Part shown: positions 12,701 to 26,600 of the stretch, in pieces
Numbering within the stretch: position 1 is the stretch's first letter
Layout of the letters: every line of letters begins with the position of its first letter
From: Apostichopus japonicus
Lineage: Eukaryota > Echinodermata > Holothuroidea > Aspidochirotida > Stichopodidae
DNA length: 64,000 bases
Assembly: GCF_037975245.1 (NCBI RefSeq)
Contig: NC_092580.1
Span: forward strand, 5,494,501 to 5,558,500
Direction of reading: 5' to 3'
Notes under the pieces: model-generated
Told to the model about the DNA's origin: nothing
The model's database searches: none
Seen by the model: the letters and a program-made list of their open reading frames with translations, nothing else
Program-made: the position numbers and the translations under genes

Positions 12701-14619
12701 GAATTGGATATTTGTGACATATTATTGATTAATTATCCATACACACAAAAGTCAAGGCCCCCCCCACCCACCCCCATACACAGTTCCTGGAGATAGGAGG
12801 TAGTTTATAGACTGTATATCTTTAACTGTTGACAATTAAAAACATATTGAGATTACAGCAGTGAAATATGAAAGATTTATAAGTATATACTACAGTAACA
12901 CATCGATAAAAGATATTTATACGCTTTGCAGTTTGTGTTCAGTTGATGTAACAAAGGAATTTCGTACTGATTCGGAATTTGTTGAGACAAAAATATGACA
13001 CATTTAAGAAAGTAAACGATGGGGCAGGGGGAGTTATATAGCTTGTCAGATAATCTGCTAAGAAGATTCCTTTTAAATAACATGAATTTGATGAATGATA
13101 TGTTAAATATAAGGATAGATATTTGTAGTTATTGTTTTTGCATATTTAATCACGATAAAAATCAACATTTTTTGTGACATTCAAACCATGGTAATTATGT
13201 AACGTGCCTGGCTGCATTGCCCCTGTAGTTTACGTTCTCGTTTCAATTGAACAATTTTTAATATTTTCCGAATAAAACATGATCCCAAAAGGAGCGAAGA
13301 TTTGCCGACATTTGTTCATTGTATAATTGAATACCTTTCATGAAATTGCAATCTTAACTGTTTTACACTTGCACTTTGAAATTTAATTTAAAAAATTGTT
13401 ATTAATATGGTAACTTTGTACATTTAATGTCAGTCCTTATGGAAAATATTTTTTTTTGTAAAATCCGATTTTAATTTTTTTTACATTCACACTTTTCTTC
13501 GTCTTACTTGCGAAAAAAATATATAGTTTAACTGCACGTGGTTCTAAGTTCAGTGCAAAACTGTTAGCATTGTAATCTGCCGTGAGCTTTTGGCCATGCA
13601 AGTATAGTGGTTTATAGGTCACTAATTGGTATCGTCACGAGCAAATATTGGAAGTTAAAAAGACAAATACTGGGCAACGTAATGTTCTAACTATACAACA
13701 AACACTGCTACCGTATAACTTAAGTACATTAAGCTTGGTTGAGGTATGAATCATTCGGAGACACAGAGGACGAGGAGTTGCATGAAAATACTTGAATTGT
13801 GTTAGAGCTAATCTGTATTTTGTCCTTTCATTAATCTTTTAAAAGTACTTTGATTTGAATGTACCGAATTGTTCTATGCCACGTATAAGTTAACCCGGTG
13901 TATAAAGCAGCCAAGAAGATTTATATATATTACTCATTTTACTTATAAGCAAAGAAAAATTGATTTGAGGCGGTGTTCATTTATAGGCCTGAATGTGATT
14001 AATAATTACCGTAATTGACTATCAATGGTATATGAACGACAAGACTGTCGGGATTGGTTGGAATCGTTCATTAATGATCATGGAGGGGCCCGGGCGTTTC
14101 TAGATGGGAGTACATGTTAGTCTATCAGTAACGCATACACGACGTATCCCCAACATACCTGGTAGGGCTTCGTATTTCAACTAAATGTTGCATATAATGA
14201 GAGGTTAGGCTACAAAACGGATTATTACAATTTGATATTTATGTGAAGTATGGAGATGTTTTAGTGAATAAATGTAATCATGGATAATTATTTTAATTTA
14301 TAACAATAATTAGCTCACACCGGAGCTTCCCCTCCAAACCAAACACCTGATTCTAATATAAACAAAAATCATTGGATCATATGGACAATGTGCTCGTATG
14401 TCACGAGTAATTAACAATAATGTTAACTAGGAAGTATTGCTTCGTTGTTTCTGAGCAGAGGAAACAATCATAATGTTATTTTCAAACATTCTGAAATAGG
14501 CCTATATTAAAAAATCACTCATTGACATATTTTTTATATGAAAGCTCTGGTGGCGCGTTGCCAAGCAAAAGCGTATTTTCAAGTTAAAAGTATTATTCTG
14601 AATTATCATTCATACATGC

Positions 14620-14715
14620 ATAAATGAATACACTCATTCACGCACTCATTCTTTCATTCGTACACTCATGCATGCATGCATTCATTCATTCATACACTGA
14701 CTCATTCATTCATTA
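14620..14715. repeat. (CATT)n/(CATA)n microsatellite
   Basis: Interrupted tetranucleotide array of CATT, CATA and CATG units. Confidence 0.85.
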
Positions 14716-16998
14716 CGTCAATGTTACCTTCACCTCAGTTGTTTGTGTGTCCTGCTAATCATTATTTATAGGAAGCCGGACCCATCACCCGGGACCATGC
14801 ACATGTTTCTTATATAGGACCACTGTACTTATAGAGGGGTGCGGTGCTACGGGCCATATACCCAGCACTTACATAAATAGGTCAGTCAGTACACATCGCT
14901 TCACGGCGGTCTTCGTTTGTCCCCATGCAAGGCCTTCGCGGGCCCTGTCTATTTTATACAAAAAAGCTTAAAAGATCTCTTTACGTAATCCATCGATCCA
15001 GACTACATTTTGATCTTTTGCGGTCCTTCGTTCTCGCTATCAGTCATGCGTGATAGGGGGCAGGCCTACATATGTAGGGTGGCAGAGACCTTACAGACGT
15101 CCCCTACCTTTCTTCGAAGTGTTGTTCCACACATTGCATCTCCTCAATGAGAATTAGCGAATTAGCCTTCCACTGTGTATACATATATAGGAAATGGATA
15201 CGAAGCCCTTCTGTAAGACTTTAAATGTTTGTTTCGGGTACTTGTTGATACTTTTTTTATTTCTTGCTTTGCTTGCGACATTGTTCCAAAAACGTCAATG
15301 TAACAAAGGTGTTTATATCTCTGTGGACATTGCTCACTTTACGCTTAAAGTTTCCCTTTATGCAAAATCTTTGAATTCTTGACTTAAACCACTTAGCGAC
15401 CTTTTTCTTGGGGAAGGTAAAAAGGTTGACTGGGATTAATGTTGACAGAAGGATGACACTTGAATCAAATTGTATCCCTGGAGTAAATCTCCCGAGTGCA
15501 GGCTAATTTCGAGGTGGGCCGTCTAGTTTGCTTCTTTTCTGTTCAGGGACACGTTTGTTAACACCGTAATTACTGTTTTGTAAACCCATCACTCTCTGCC
15601 ATGGGTACTTCTGTCCTAGCTTTTAAAAATTGTTTGACCATGTTGCCAGTTTGTGGTGACATTTGATACGGGAACAATAGAGATTATAACAATGGAGATC
15701 GATTCAAATGAAATACCCTTATAGTGATGTTCAATCAAACCCTTTTTTTCACATCGAATAACTGGACAAAGGTCCTAAAGTGTGCATGCGTATACAAGTC
15801 AAGTAAATGGAATGCATGTGTTTATAGTATATTAGTTCCGTCACACGGTAAATGATTTCAACGCAATTTGACGGAATAGTTTTGCTGAAATCTTCTTCTG
15901 GTAAACTTACCCACTTATGTCCACGACAGTTCTCTGAACCATCCATGTGTCAACGCAACAACTTATCAGTTTATAATCTATTTACGCATGCTCGTTTTAA
16001 AATTTCTTGGAAATTCCAGTTTTAGTTACAAAAGTGAGTGATCTGTATCGCGTGGTAAGGGTATTTAATATTGTCTTAAAAACAGCTAGAAAGTCCAATA
16101 ATGGTCACTAAATTCTCAAAAATATTTACCACCACTCTCAATGTTATTCCCATACCGAGACCAAATTTATACCCATACCCATACCCCTCCCCCCATCCCC
16201 CTCCATCCCCTCTTGTTTTCTTGTCTGAGAATAATCGGGGATCCAAGAATGTATACTTTAAAAAATTACATGAATATGAAGTATTGATGGCATCGCTTAA
16301 GACATTAAAAATAATTAGATACCCTCTGGCAGAAATCATTCTTGTCAAGTTTGGCAGATGTTCGTATAGGGAATGTAGTCAGCCAGTATAGATTCCGTGC
16401 ATGCGGTATAATACATATGACAGTTTATTGATTCGGGTGTATTAACCGTATACGTGGTTCCTAAGTTAAAATGTTTTAATGTTAACCACTCGACAATGTA
16501 GTTCTTGGTAATTCTCTCCGGTTGTAAAATGTTTAGTTCATCTTAAACACCCTGGTTGGAAATCCTTTCTCGTAGTTATTTTTATCTACCTCTCCGTTTC
16601 AATAAAAATGAGAGTCTCGCACTAAGGCCAAGGAGAGGACCCCATAAATTCTTGACAGTCGTTCGTATAGCGGTGCTCACAGGTTGACGAGGTGTCGCGA
16701 TAAGGTGTTATGTTGTTTTATGTGAGTCCCTCAGTCTGTCTGTCAATTCAGGACAAAACGGTCATAATTGAAGCAATGTATCTGCTAATGATGCTAACAC
16801 GTTCATGGCGGCCGGGTATATATCTCTTGTTTTGTGATAGCTGCATTATACTTTATCGATGTAACTTTTTCTTGAACTAATACATTATCACATGTCTTAA
16901 AGTTTTCGGCAGTTGCACTTCGTGTGTTTCATGCATATTGCATATTCATTAGTGTTCAATGAATTATTCATTAAATCAGTTCCTTTTCTTTCTTTCAG

Positions 16999-17387
16999 TG
17001 CAGTGATCGAGTTAAATTTCTACATTACTCCTGGCATACAGCGAGCAACACCCACACCCCAAATCACTTTTGATCGGTCTATCCGCAGTTGTCATGACCC
17101 ACAAGCAAGATATCTCGTTCAACGGAAAACTGTTTCGGAATTAGTGCAGCATGTGGGATATTTCCTCAATCGACGCATAACGAAAGATAGTGTACCCATT
17201 CAACGAGATATTGTTGCATAATACCCTGTCAACAACATACAGTATAAATTGGACAATTGGACAGACGTTTTTCTAATATTGGAGAAAGCTCTTTTTTCCC
17301 CTTCTTCTTCCCCTTTTCCATTTTCGTTTTTCATTGAACGTGAATGAGTAAACAATCTTTATATTCCTTCTTATCTGGACCGCATAA
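16999..17387 (+). other. Probable Wnt5 5'UTR part of first coding exon
   Basis: A very good 3' splice site, a pyrimidine run ending TTTCTTTCAG at 16998, precedes the Wnt5 start codon by 389 nt, and no donor-acceptor pair is needed between them. I infer a noncoding upstream exon spliced to 16999. An in-frame TAA lies immediately before the first ATG, so coding does not extend upstream. The alternative is that transcription starts within this interval. Confidence 0.4.
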
Positions 17388-17620
17388 ATGACCACGGCAT
17401 CAATGACAATGGCTGAAGGACACTGTTATTGCACATTTGACGGTGAACTGCAAGAAACTTTATCGACCTGCAGAAGATGTCCAAATATCGAAAACACGAG
17501 TTACGAACATAAGAGTTATAAATCGACAAAATACGGAGTCAGTTCTTTACCGAAAATAATTCTCTGGATTCTCGTCGGATATGTCACAATCACAATCACA
17601 GAGGCACAAGGCAAGTGGTG
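17388..17620 (+). CDS. WNT5: Wnt5 coding exon 1 (N-terminus and signal sequence)
   Basis: Begins at the first ATG after an in-frame TAA. The third ATG (17409, ACAATGG) has the better Kozak context and could be the real start. The hydrophobic segment [20 protein letters not shown] at about residues 55-74 acts as signal peptide or signal anchor. The exon ends in codon 78 (second W) at TGGTG/GTAAGT. Confidence 0.85.
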
Positions 17621-20600
17621 GTAAGTACAACTTCAAAATATTACCCCTTAAATGTCCTTGGTAGGATGACGTCAGAATTTTCATACGACATATATTTCCC
17701 GCAATATGCTGTTCAAACGATCGATATAGTAACGTGGTCAGAAACATCCGTGACTATATATAATATAGCACATAGTAAGGTTGTACTATATTGAAATCCC
17801 CCAAACAGAGTGTAAAGTCGCTCTTTGAGTCGGTGTAATAATTTTTATAAACGGATTTGAAACTACACTGAAATTATGAAGTTATACTGACTATATTGCT
17901 GGGCGCTTTCTTGTAAATTTTGAGCTTTTAAACTTGATTGAAGTCGTTGTATTATATATCGAGAATTCTTCTTTGTTTGAAGCAGCAAACCGTCACTCGA
18001 TTATTAACCTGTAACACCAACAGTGTGTATACGAAGGCCAAGCCTGACGAAAGATATGAAGCCCAAGGTCCAGGGGTCAATTGTGGGAGGGGGGGGGGGT
18101 ATTGGATAACAATAATTTATTTTCAGCTTCATGATATACGTCATAATAAAATGATGACTTTAAAGTGAGGGCCCGCCCTGGTTACCCTCGGGCCCGTCGG
18201 TTCACGGCCATGGTGATGATGAATCTTTCATATCTTCATAACATGTGTCTTGAAATAACTGTCTCAACCGCATGTGCAGTGTTATGTGTAAGGTATATTC
18301 GGTAAATATATGCAGGGCTACCGTATCAGGTTTATTTTTGTGTATGTGACAAGCAAGTGATGTTATTTACATCTTAATATATATCTAATTCACCTTACAG
18401 GGTCACGTATTTCACTTAAATTTGCCGTTTCAATGCTTAACCCCCGTGCTTTTGTACTTGAACCCACCTAGTTTTGAACCATAGTTTGCCGCTCTCATAC
18501 GACTTTATGACAGGGTTTTATGGTAAACATGTACTTCATATTGTATGCTTCTTGTATCTTTAGTTGAACTTAATAATATATCATGATCATGTACCTGCGG
18601 TATAATGTTAAGAGGTGTACGCCATATATGTGAACTTTAGGATTTAAGTATACACGGTGTCAATGCTTGCTTGCTCCGAACCGATGTATACCAAAAATCA
18701 GTTCCGGTATCTTGTACAATGTTATGTATACGGACACAAGTTTGTATGGATTGTATCCCCGGGCAACGGTGTTTTTATATGGCGTCTATATCAGATAAAA
18801 GTCTGCGCGCAGCATCATAATTTCCACCCAAATTCAGGTTGTTTAGTGAATATTTTCTCAAAGTAAAGTCTTCCGTCATATGAGGTGGATTTAAACTGTT
18901 TTTTATTTATCTATGAGCCTCTCTCTCTCTCCCTCAAACACACAACCGCTAAAAAATAGGTTTTGCCTCGGTGAGTTTGATTCATTTTCGATATTAAAGT
19001 TTAAACGCCATACTGCTCGGCTTATATCACAGTATAAGGCAAATATTATTTCTAGTAATAATGTATGTAGCTTTCTGACAAAACGTCGAAAATTTAGACA
19101 TTTCAGTTATTTTCCCTATATACTTTTAACGTTAACATTGCAAGATATCAAAACGATTGTTGAGATGTTTCTTGGGAGTCAAGAACAGTAGAAATAAAGG
19201 CCGTGTATATTTTGGCGACTTCAAAAATAGACATTTGGGCATTTTACCACCACGTCACGACGCTGAATTCAAAATCATGACAGTCTAAAGCTATTTAGAG
19301 AGATTTGTGCTGTCCGTTCCGATGATTATAAATAAAAAATAGATACAAAAATAAAAAACAATAATAAAAAACGCCTACCGCCAAGTCTATATTTTGTCGG
19401 GTGGAAATCTCCATTTCCTGCAGAAATTGTAATCTATTGTAATAAAAAAAGAAAGAATGCGAACTAAGACATAAAGAATGATCAAGTGACATGCTTCCTT
19501 AGCTGCCCCTGAGTGGGGCCAGAGCAGGGAGGGGTTAACCTTACTCCATTAATCTGACCCCAGTATGGGAATAACAATCACATAACAACCAATTGAATAT
19601 TAAATGGAAACGTGAAAAGGCCAAACCTTGAAGAGAACGCGTATATAGCTTTCATGGAAAGTTCTGTTTTGAAGTACAATGCCACACATATAGCCATAGC
19701 GGTGAAATGCTGACATTTATGCCTTGTGCAAAGATATAGTTTCTTGTCACGGATATAAGCGAGCAGATACTTCTCTTCCTTCGCTCATGACCTTAAATAA
19801 TAATAAAAAACACCTTCTTTTCTTTTCATCTTTAAAATACATGACAGTTTTACGAAGAAATCTAGACTACAAAAGTCTGCCGTATTCTACGGAATTTGAC
19901 TAGTTTTTATATGGAAATGGTCAAGATATTAAAAGTTGACGTCAAACTGTTACAGCTTATATCCACCAAATGAGACTAGATAAGCAAAGACCCACTTGGG
20001 AGTTATACGGGTACAGCTGAGCCCCCATGCAAGACTAATATCGAGCTATTCGACCGCTAGCTGGTGCATTAATGACGGCTTTGTTTAGAAGTTAACACCT
20101 TCTTTCTTGTCAGCTTTCAGCTTTTAATTACCTCTTGAGGTTCCCATATAACCACCGACATCTGCAGCAAGCTATGCTGCCAACTGACAATTCTAAGTAA
20201 CAAAGAAAATCGTAAAAACGAAAAAGTTCGAAAAAAACGAGAGAAAAGTATGCAGAAGCAATGGTCAACAAGTGTTGAAGTCAAAATTTTGTCGTTCTTT
20301 TAACCCCACGAATATTTAAGAAAAACAATTTTTTTTTTAAAATAAAATATTGTGTTGCACTCTTAAACTGAGAATTTCAAAGATGTATGAAATGAACCTA
20401 TTACAAACGATGACTAAAAGAAGTTCCCTTTTCTTCACTATTTCGATAATCATGAGTTAGGCTTACACTCCCCCCCCCCCACATAGTACTGGAAGGCCAG
20501 GGTGGCGGGGGGATTTACTGGAGTACTACCTTGAACCATTTGGACAATTAATCCAGATTTTAGTATTGATAACTAATAGCTCGGGTTATAGAATGCAGCC

Positions 20601-23600
20601 AACATTTGCATAGTATCCGGCAACTAAACAGGGGTGGTGGATGGGGGGGGGGGGGGTGATCCTCCACCTGAGCGATTCATAGTTTTAACTGTTGCATGTG
20701 TGTGGCTTGCTTTCTGTTTTACCCCCTTTGTAATCAGGTTGTAAAAGTGCCTGTTGTCCAGGAGCGTTATTGAAGATGGAGGGCCGGGTATATAGATGGG
20801 AGGGTCATATGCGAACAGCGATACCAGCTTAGGTATATGAGATTGGGAGGGGACAGGAGAGTGGTGTTAAAATTTCCAACTGTGACAACATCACTCGTGT
20901 GGGGTAAGGCCGTGTGAGGGGGGTGGGGGAGGCGCCCTCCGACGTCGGGATCCTGTGGAAGGGTGCTTCATTTTCCGTCCAATCACTGCCACGACCCTTA
21001 CGATATTAGTACCTTAGTCTCGTGCACTTTTGAAATGAGTACGTTTGGTTTCTAACATCACTCACCCGTCACTCTTCTCGGCCCATCTTAGGTACGCTTC
21101 CCTTAACCCCCCCCCCCCTAGATACCAACGCTTTTGATAGATATCGTTGGGGTTCGTTGGCGAAACGGAACTTACTAGTTGAACTGAAGTTTATTTAAAA
21201 GCGAAAACTATCTGTATACTATAGACTCCGCCTATTATATTCAGGTGTCGGCCAGAAGCATACATGCAACGATCCTCACACGCTCACATCCGAACGTACA
21301 ACTTCTGCCAGTACCCTCCTTCTCCTCTCTTCCACTTTCGTTTTTACATATCTTTTTTCCTGTAATTTTGTCGTCAAATTTAATAATTTTCTACCATACC
21401 CGTTCTTTTCAGCCTCGAGGCAATATTTGTGTTTCTTGGTTCATTTAGACAAATTCCCATACAAAAAAAATATGGTATTTTTCTCAGACTTTTGCAAAGC
21501 ATCCGCGGGTAACTGTAGAGAAAATAATACTCGCTTGCATGCAGTTATTGTAGCATATTATCCAAACAGCCGGCGGCTTATTTGATTTTCCCCCGTATAA
21601 TCCCCGTCTTGGTGTTTACAAGTTGTTCGCTGATCTTTTGAAAGGTGAAGTGTCGAACAATTGTAGGATTAAAATCTGTTACATATTTTAAACATCTTTA
21701 GGCAACGAACGGTTGGGATGATCGCCAGCCAGCGAGGCATGCCTTCATGAACAAAGCAATATTTTTCCACTGAAAGTTGCAAAAAAGACCCGAAGGTTTC
21801 ACCGAGTTTTTGTTGTCAAAGATTTGGTTAAAATAAAGTATGAAAACGAAAGAAAGAGAGGAAGAATAGAAGAGAATAAAAATGCTTGAAACATTCTTTT
21901 CCGTTTCCTGGAGGCTTATGGAAATGCTACATTTATTTCTCTTGCGGTAGAAGACCGTTGTTTTGACGGTGTGTTTTACAAATTACTGTGATACATTCTC
22001 TCCTCGAAACAACATGGCAAACATTGTACTCCCTTGGGGCAACTTTCCATCACAATGTGGAAGCGTCGTATATACTGTCAACGTTGACGCCCGCGTAGAG
22101 TGTGGGATTATGTATACAAGAAGGAGAAATGGAACGTGAGAAGATGGTTTGGACAAAACGCTAGATTGTATTTGCTTGCTTTCGCAAACTTGAATTATCG
22201 GTGATCAATTTATAGGGACTCGTAATGGATTTGTTCGTAGCACACTTCAAGGACGCGACACAGATTTAAGGTGGGAAGGGGGAAGGGGGAAGGGGGAGGG
22301 GGAGTTGAAGGCATGGCCCGGAATGGAACCAATGTTCATAGGCGCTTAAAACTTGATGAGACCACGCCCGCGTGAACATTAATGCTTTCAAAATTATTGG
22401 TCGTTTTCTCGACCACTGCCCCTGATTTGAACTTAAATGTCTGTTTTCAATGCTGAAATTTCTCTCTTTAGCATAACCCGTTCATTGCTACGCTAGTTCC
22501 CAAGCAAAAGAGGTAACACAGAAATGTTTACACTTCCACACACAGCAATCGGTAAACCTTGTACAGAGTACAATAAAAGAAGAACGCAAAAAAAGAAAAA
22601 AAAGAGAGAGTTTGCACTTTGTAGCAACCTCGGTCAATGTGACATAAGGTGGGCAGGGAATCAGCCGTTGGTATTGACCCGAGATGACCTCAGAGTCGTA
22701 CTTTGAGGTGAAAGTGAGAACAAATTGGCGTTAAAACATCTCGGTTTCTCTTTGACGGCGAGGAATGATTTACATTGGTCGTTGGGAACTACGGTCACGT
22801 TACTGATGATTAATGGCCTACCTGGAATGAAGACCAGCGAGACCTTAGTAAATGTTTGTGGTATAATATATACCAAAATACTAATTACATGGAACAGTAT
22901 CGTCAAAATGTAAGGTGTAGGCACAGCAAGGTGTTTCTCACAGAAGAATTGAAATAGCTTGTCGTGATGACGTAGAAAGATAATCTTAGAAGTCACTTGG
23001 TATAGTGTACCATTCTAATCATACAAGTCTATAGAACAACTGAACGCGGAATACTTCTTATAATAAGTTCTTGAATGGTTTCATGGTATGTACGCGCGAT
23101 GTATGTATCTTGGGGTTTTGGAACGGTACATAAACAAAACTCAAGCTTTAGATTATCATCAATATAGATAGCCTGCTTATTACAAGCTGATTGTAATATT
23201 TCGTGTATAATATTACTTTAATAGACAAACAGCTACATTTTTTTCTCTCACTAATCATATAAGTCATACGGTAGTCACGTGATGTAACCATTTCCTACAT
23301 CTGTATTGCTGGTAAAACGTTGGTTAATGAATATGGAAATTTCCCTTAATTATCATTATTACTACACTTTCTTTTATAATTTCTATTGGGTCTAATCAGT
23401 TCGAATAACAAACGTTTCCTATAGATAACAAATGACTTGAAAGCTCGCTCTCAAATCAGCGGTTGGTGTTGGTATCCAAAGTTGATCGTGATATATAGTA
23501 TGTGCTTGCCTATATATGATGTTTGTCGGGGTCTCTCCGTGTTATATACCCTGAAGTGTGTTGTCGTATAACTCGCTAAATAATAAACATAGCACCTAAA

Positions 23601-26600
23601 GATACACACTGTGAACTTGCAGAATGTGTCAAGACCGTTCTAACCTATCGCTCGTGAAAATTTATGCTCCAAACAAATCACGACCTTAATGCAATCCATC
23701 ACAAGATTGTGCACTCTCGTGTCACCTTTTCTGTTTTGTATTAAGAAACTATGTACTATGTATAGACAAGAAGGTACGGTAATGTGTTATGTGGTTCAAC
23801 GTGTGTTTTTACTAATGAAAACAAAGATGGGTTACAAATGTCTGCTATCTTCCAATAGGAAAAATGTGGCTTATTGAATCACTGCAGAGCAAGGCGCGCA
23901 TTCCTGGTTCAGGTAGCCTACATGTCTGTACTGTAGGCCTACATAGAACTATCTATAGGCCTACCTATACTTGTAGGCTAATTTACAGCTCGGAGGATTT
24001 TGAATTGGGTGGTGCGTTTACTGAAGATGTGGACTTTCCTGAGGGCGGGGGGGGGGGGGGATATGTCTGATATTGTTTAATTAAGGGTGCATTGATGCGA
24101 TATTGGTACCATACTTTGCAAACCACATCAATTTGTGACATTTGATACCATTAGAGTGAACGTTCCCCGTGAAATTATTTTTCTCTACCCTGCAAACTGT
24201 GGACCTAAAGGTCATTTGCATGCACCCATGAGTGACTCATTGGTATACATGCTCATCTACACATGTACGAAATCCTTGATTCGAATTTTGTATCACAAAA
24301 TCTTGTTGTATAGATAACTTTGTGTATTTTGACACGATCGTGGAAAACTTCACGATATCTCGTTATCACAATCAAAACTGAGAACCTTTAACTTGTTTCT
24401 TTTCTCGCCTAAGCGCTTAAGTTGATACGACGGTATAAGGGCGATTAGTGGTTCATTTTTAGCATACACGTGTAAACTGAAGGTTATAAGATAGTAGGGT
24501 AGATTGCCATGGTAATCATTCACCTATCAGAGGGTTGAGATCGCTAATCATATTACGTAATTCAAAGATGAAGGTTAAAGGTCATACATTTTTCTTCAAA
24601 CGGTTGTTTTCAGAACTGTTGCCGAACACTGTCTCTAGGACGTTCCGCACAAATCTGTCGTTTTCTTGAATCATGGTTTTTTAAGTTTTCTTATGGTTGG
24701 GGGTGGGTGGGGGAAGATTCTGTAGGGAGACAGTGTTTAGGAGGAGGGGTAGGGAAGGGAACTGAACTTGGAAATGGGAAGTTTGCCATTTAGAATCAAG
24801 GATGTCGTTCAGAAGCTATATCATGAACCAATGTTTTAACAATGCCGTTCTTAGATCATGTTGGGGGGGGGGTGTATCCAAAGACGGAATTCATAAAGAC
24901 CTACCCAACGGTGTGATGGCTACACTCACTGTACGCATATCAGCCTATATATATATATATGCCTAGCGAATTGTAGCTACATATAGGTTACACAAACAGG
25001 AACCGTATACGTATACGTACGATAAAGAAGTCAATACAGGTTGTTAATGCAACTACTGGGAACATTAAATGTATGGTTGCAGCTTGCACGAAAGAAAAGA
25101 GTGGGAGAGAAAATACATTTACTGACACTTATATAAACAGGACAGCCAACATTGTAAAGATATAACCAAAGCTACGATGTTTGGCACAAAGGGTGTGTAA
25201 CACATTTTAATTATCACAATGGTTTCATGCATTCTTCTCTTATCTACCAACAGGGACTTGGCATTGGATTCGAGGATAAACCAATTTAGTACTTTCAGTA
25301 ATCCTGAACTTTTCATTTTGGGGGCCCAACCACTGTGTACAGAACTCACGGGCCTCTCCCTTAGTCAGCAGAAACTTTGCCAGTTGTATCAGGACCATAT
25401 GAGTCCAATAGGGGATGGAGCCAAACTTGCAATTGATGAGTGTAGGTACCAGTTTGGCGACAGAAGATGGAATTGCAGTGGACTCGAAGGTCAAGGAGTC
25501 TTTGGAAGAGCGACCACGATCGGTAAGTGATCTTTTATTTGTTTGTTATTCGGAATGATTAAACAGGTAAAACGCCCTCAACTTTTCCCCTACGTTTTAC
25601 CATTTTGATTTCACTCAGCTTCCCTGTTTGGCAGCATAGTATAGCCTATACACTTGAATCAAAGTCACTGCGCGCTGCGTGACATTGCTGTTCTAAATCT
25701 GCGCATGCATGACGAAAGGGGGATGGGCGTCAGGGGCCAAAACAGCAGTTAATCAGGGAACCCGCGAAAATATGGGATGTATAATTAAATTTACTATCAT
25801 TTCCATGTTATACCTGGCGATTCTCAACGCCACTGGTCCTTCATTATAGCATGTGTGATAACATGAAATTAAGTGACCATATAGGAATTATATATATCAA
25901 TTAGACAAAACGTGAATGATCTTGTAACGTTTTAAATCTGCGGGTTTACTGCATAAATCCATTATGGTTATCAATTCAACTTCCCATCACAATTACGTAT
26001 ACCATCTTGTAAGGCTGCACTGCTATAAACATTGCCATATAGGCCTACTAAACACTGTTAAATACAACACTAAATATGCCTACTACTACTAGTTGTCAAA
26101 TTCATCCTCTTCATTTGCTCTCTTGCAACTGTCAAAAGAAAACAAATGAATAACTGGTTCCTCTAATGAGGTACGAGACACCACCTTTCTATTCATCTTT
26201 TAACCCCTCTATCGATCTAACGAGACCCTCTTTGTACCCTTTATTGACTGCTTTGTAAAGTAAATCAAATTGAAGATATTCAATTAGTGTCTGACTTCGA
26301 CCGAAAAAAACAAATTTGTGTTGAATTGAGGCTATTAACTCCGTCTTTCTATTCCTTTTACCTATGAATTGACCATACATAGGTTAGCTTACAGATATTC
26401 ACAGGACTATAGGTTGGTACACATTACACAACACTATATATATCTAAAACTCTGCACTTTTTAGTCCTGATATATTGTAAGAATCACAGGCTAGCCTACA
26501 GGTATACTCTCAATATGGGGTCTACTATAGGTTGTACGTTATAGGATAATACACGATGCATATATTTAATGTATCAACGTAGTCCACGATTTAACGATAC

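Larger units (their letters stand above)
2764..16998. other. 14 kb intergenic region between tRNA-Ile and Wnt5
   Basis: No coding gene can be supported. Open frames are short, without homologous motifs or linked splice sites, and many sit in simple repeats. The region holds G/C homopolymer tracts (near 2917, 7374 and 8211), one hAT-type MITE, microsatellites and a degenerate TGAC-rich stretch. It is the 5' side of Wnt5, so cis-regulatory DNA and a noncoding first exon are expected here, but none can be placed from sequence alone. Confidence 0.5.

Noticed and set aside
16913-17221. A 102-codon plus frame just before Wnt5
   Set aside because: It is closed by a stop before the Wnt5 ATG and has no family motif; more likely 5'UTR and flanking sequence.
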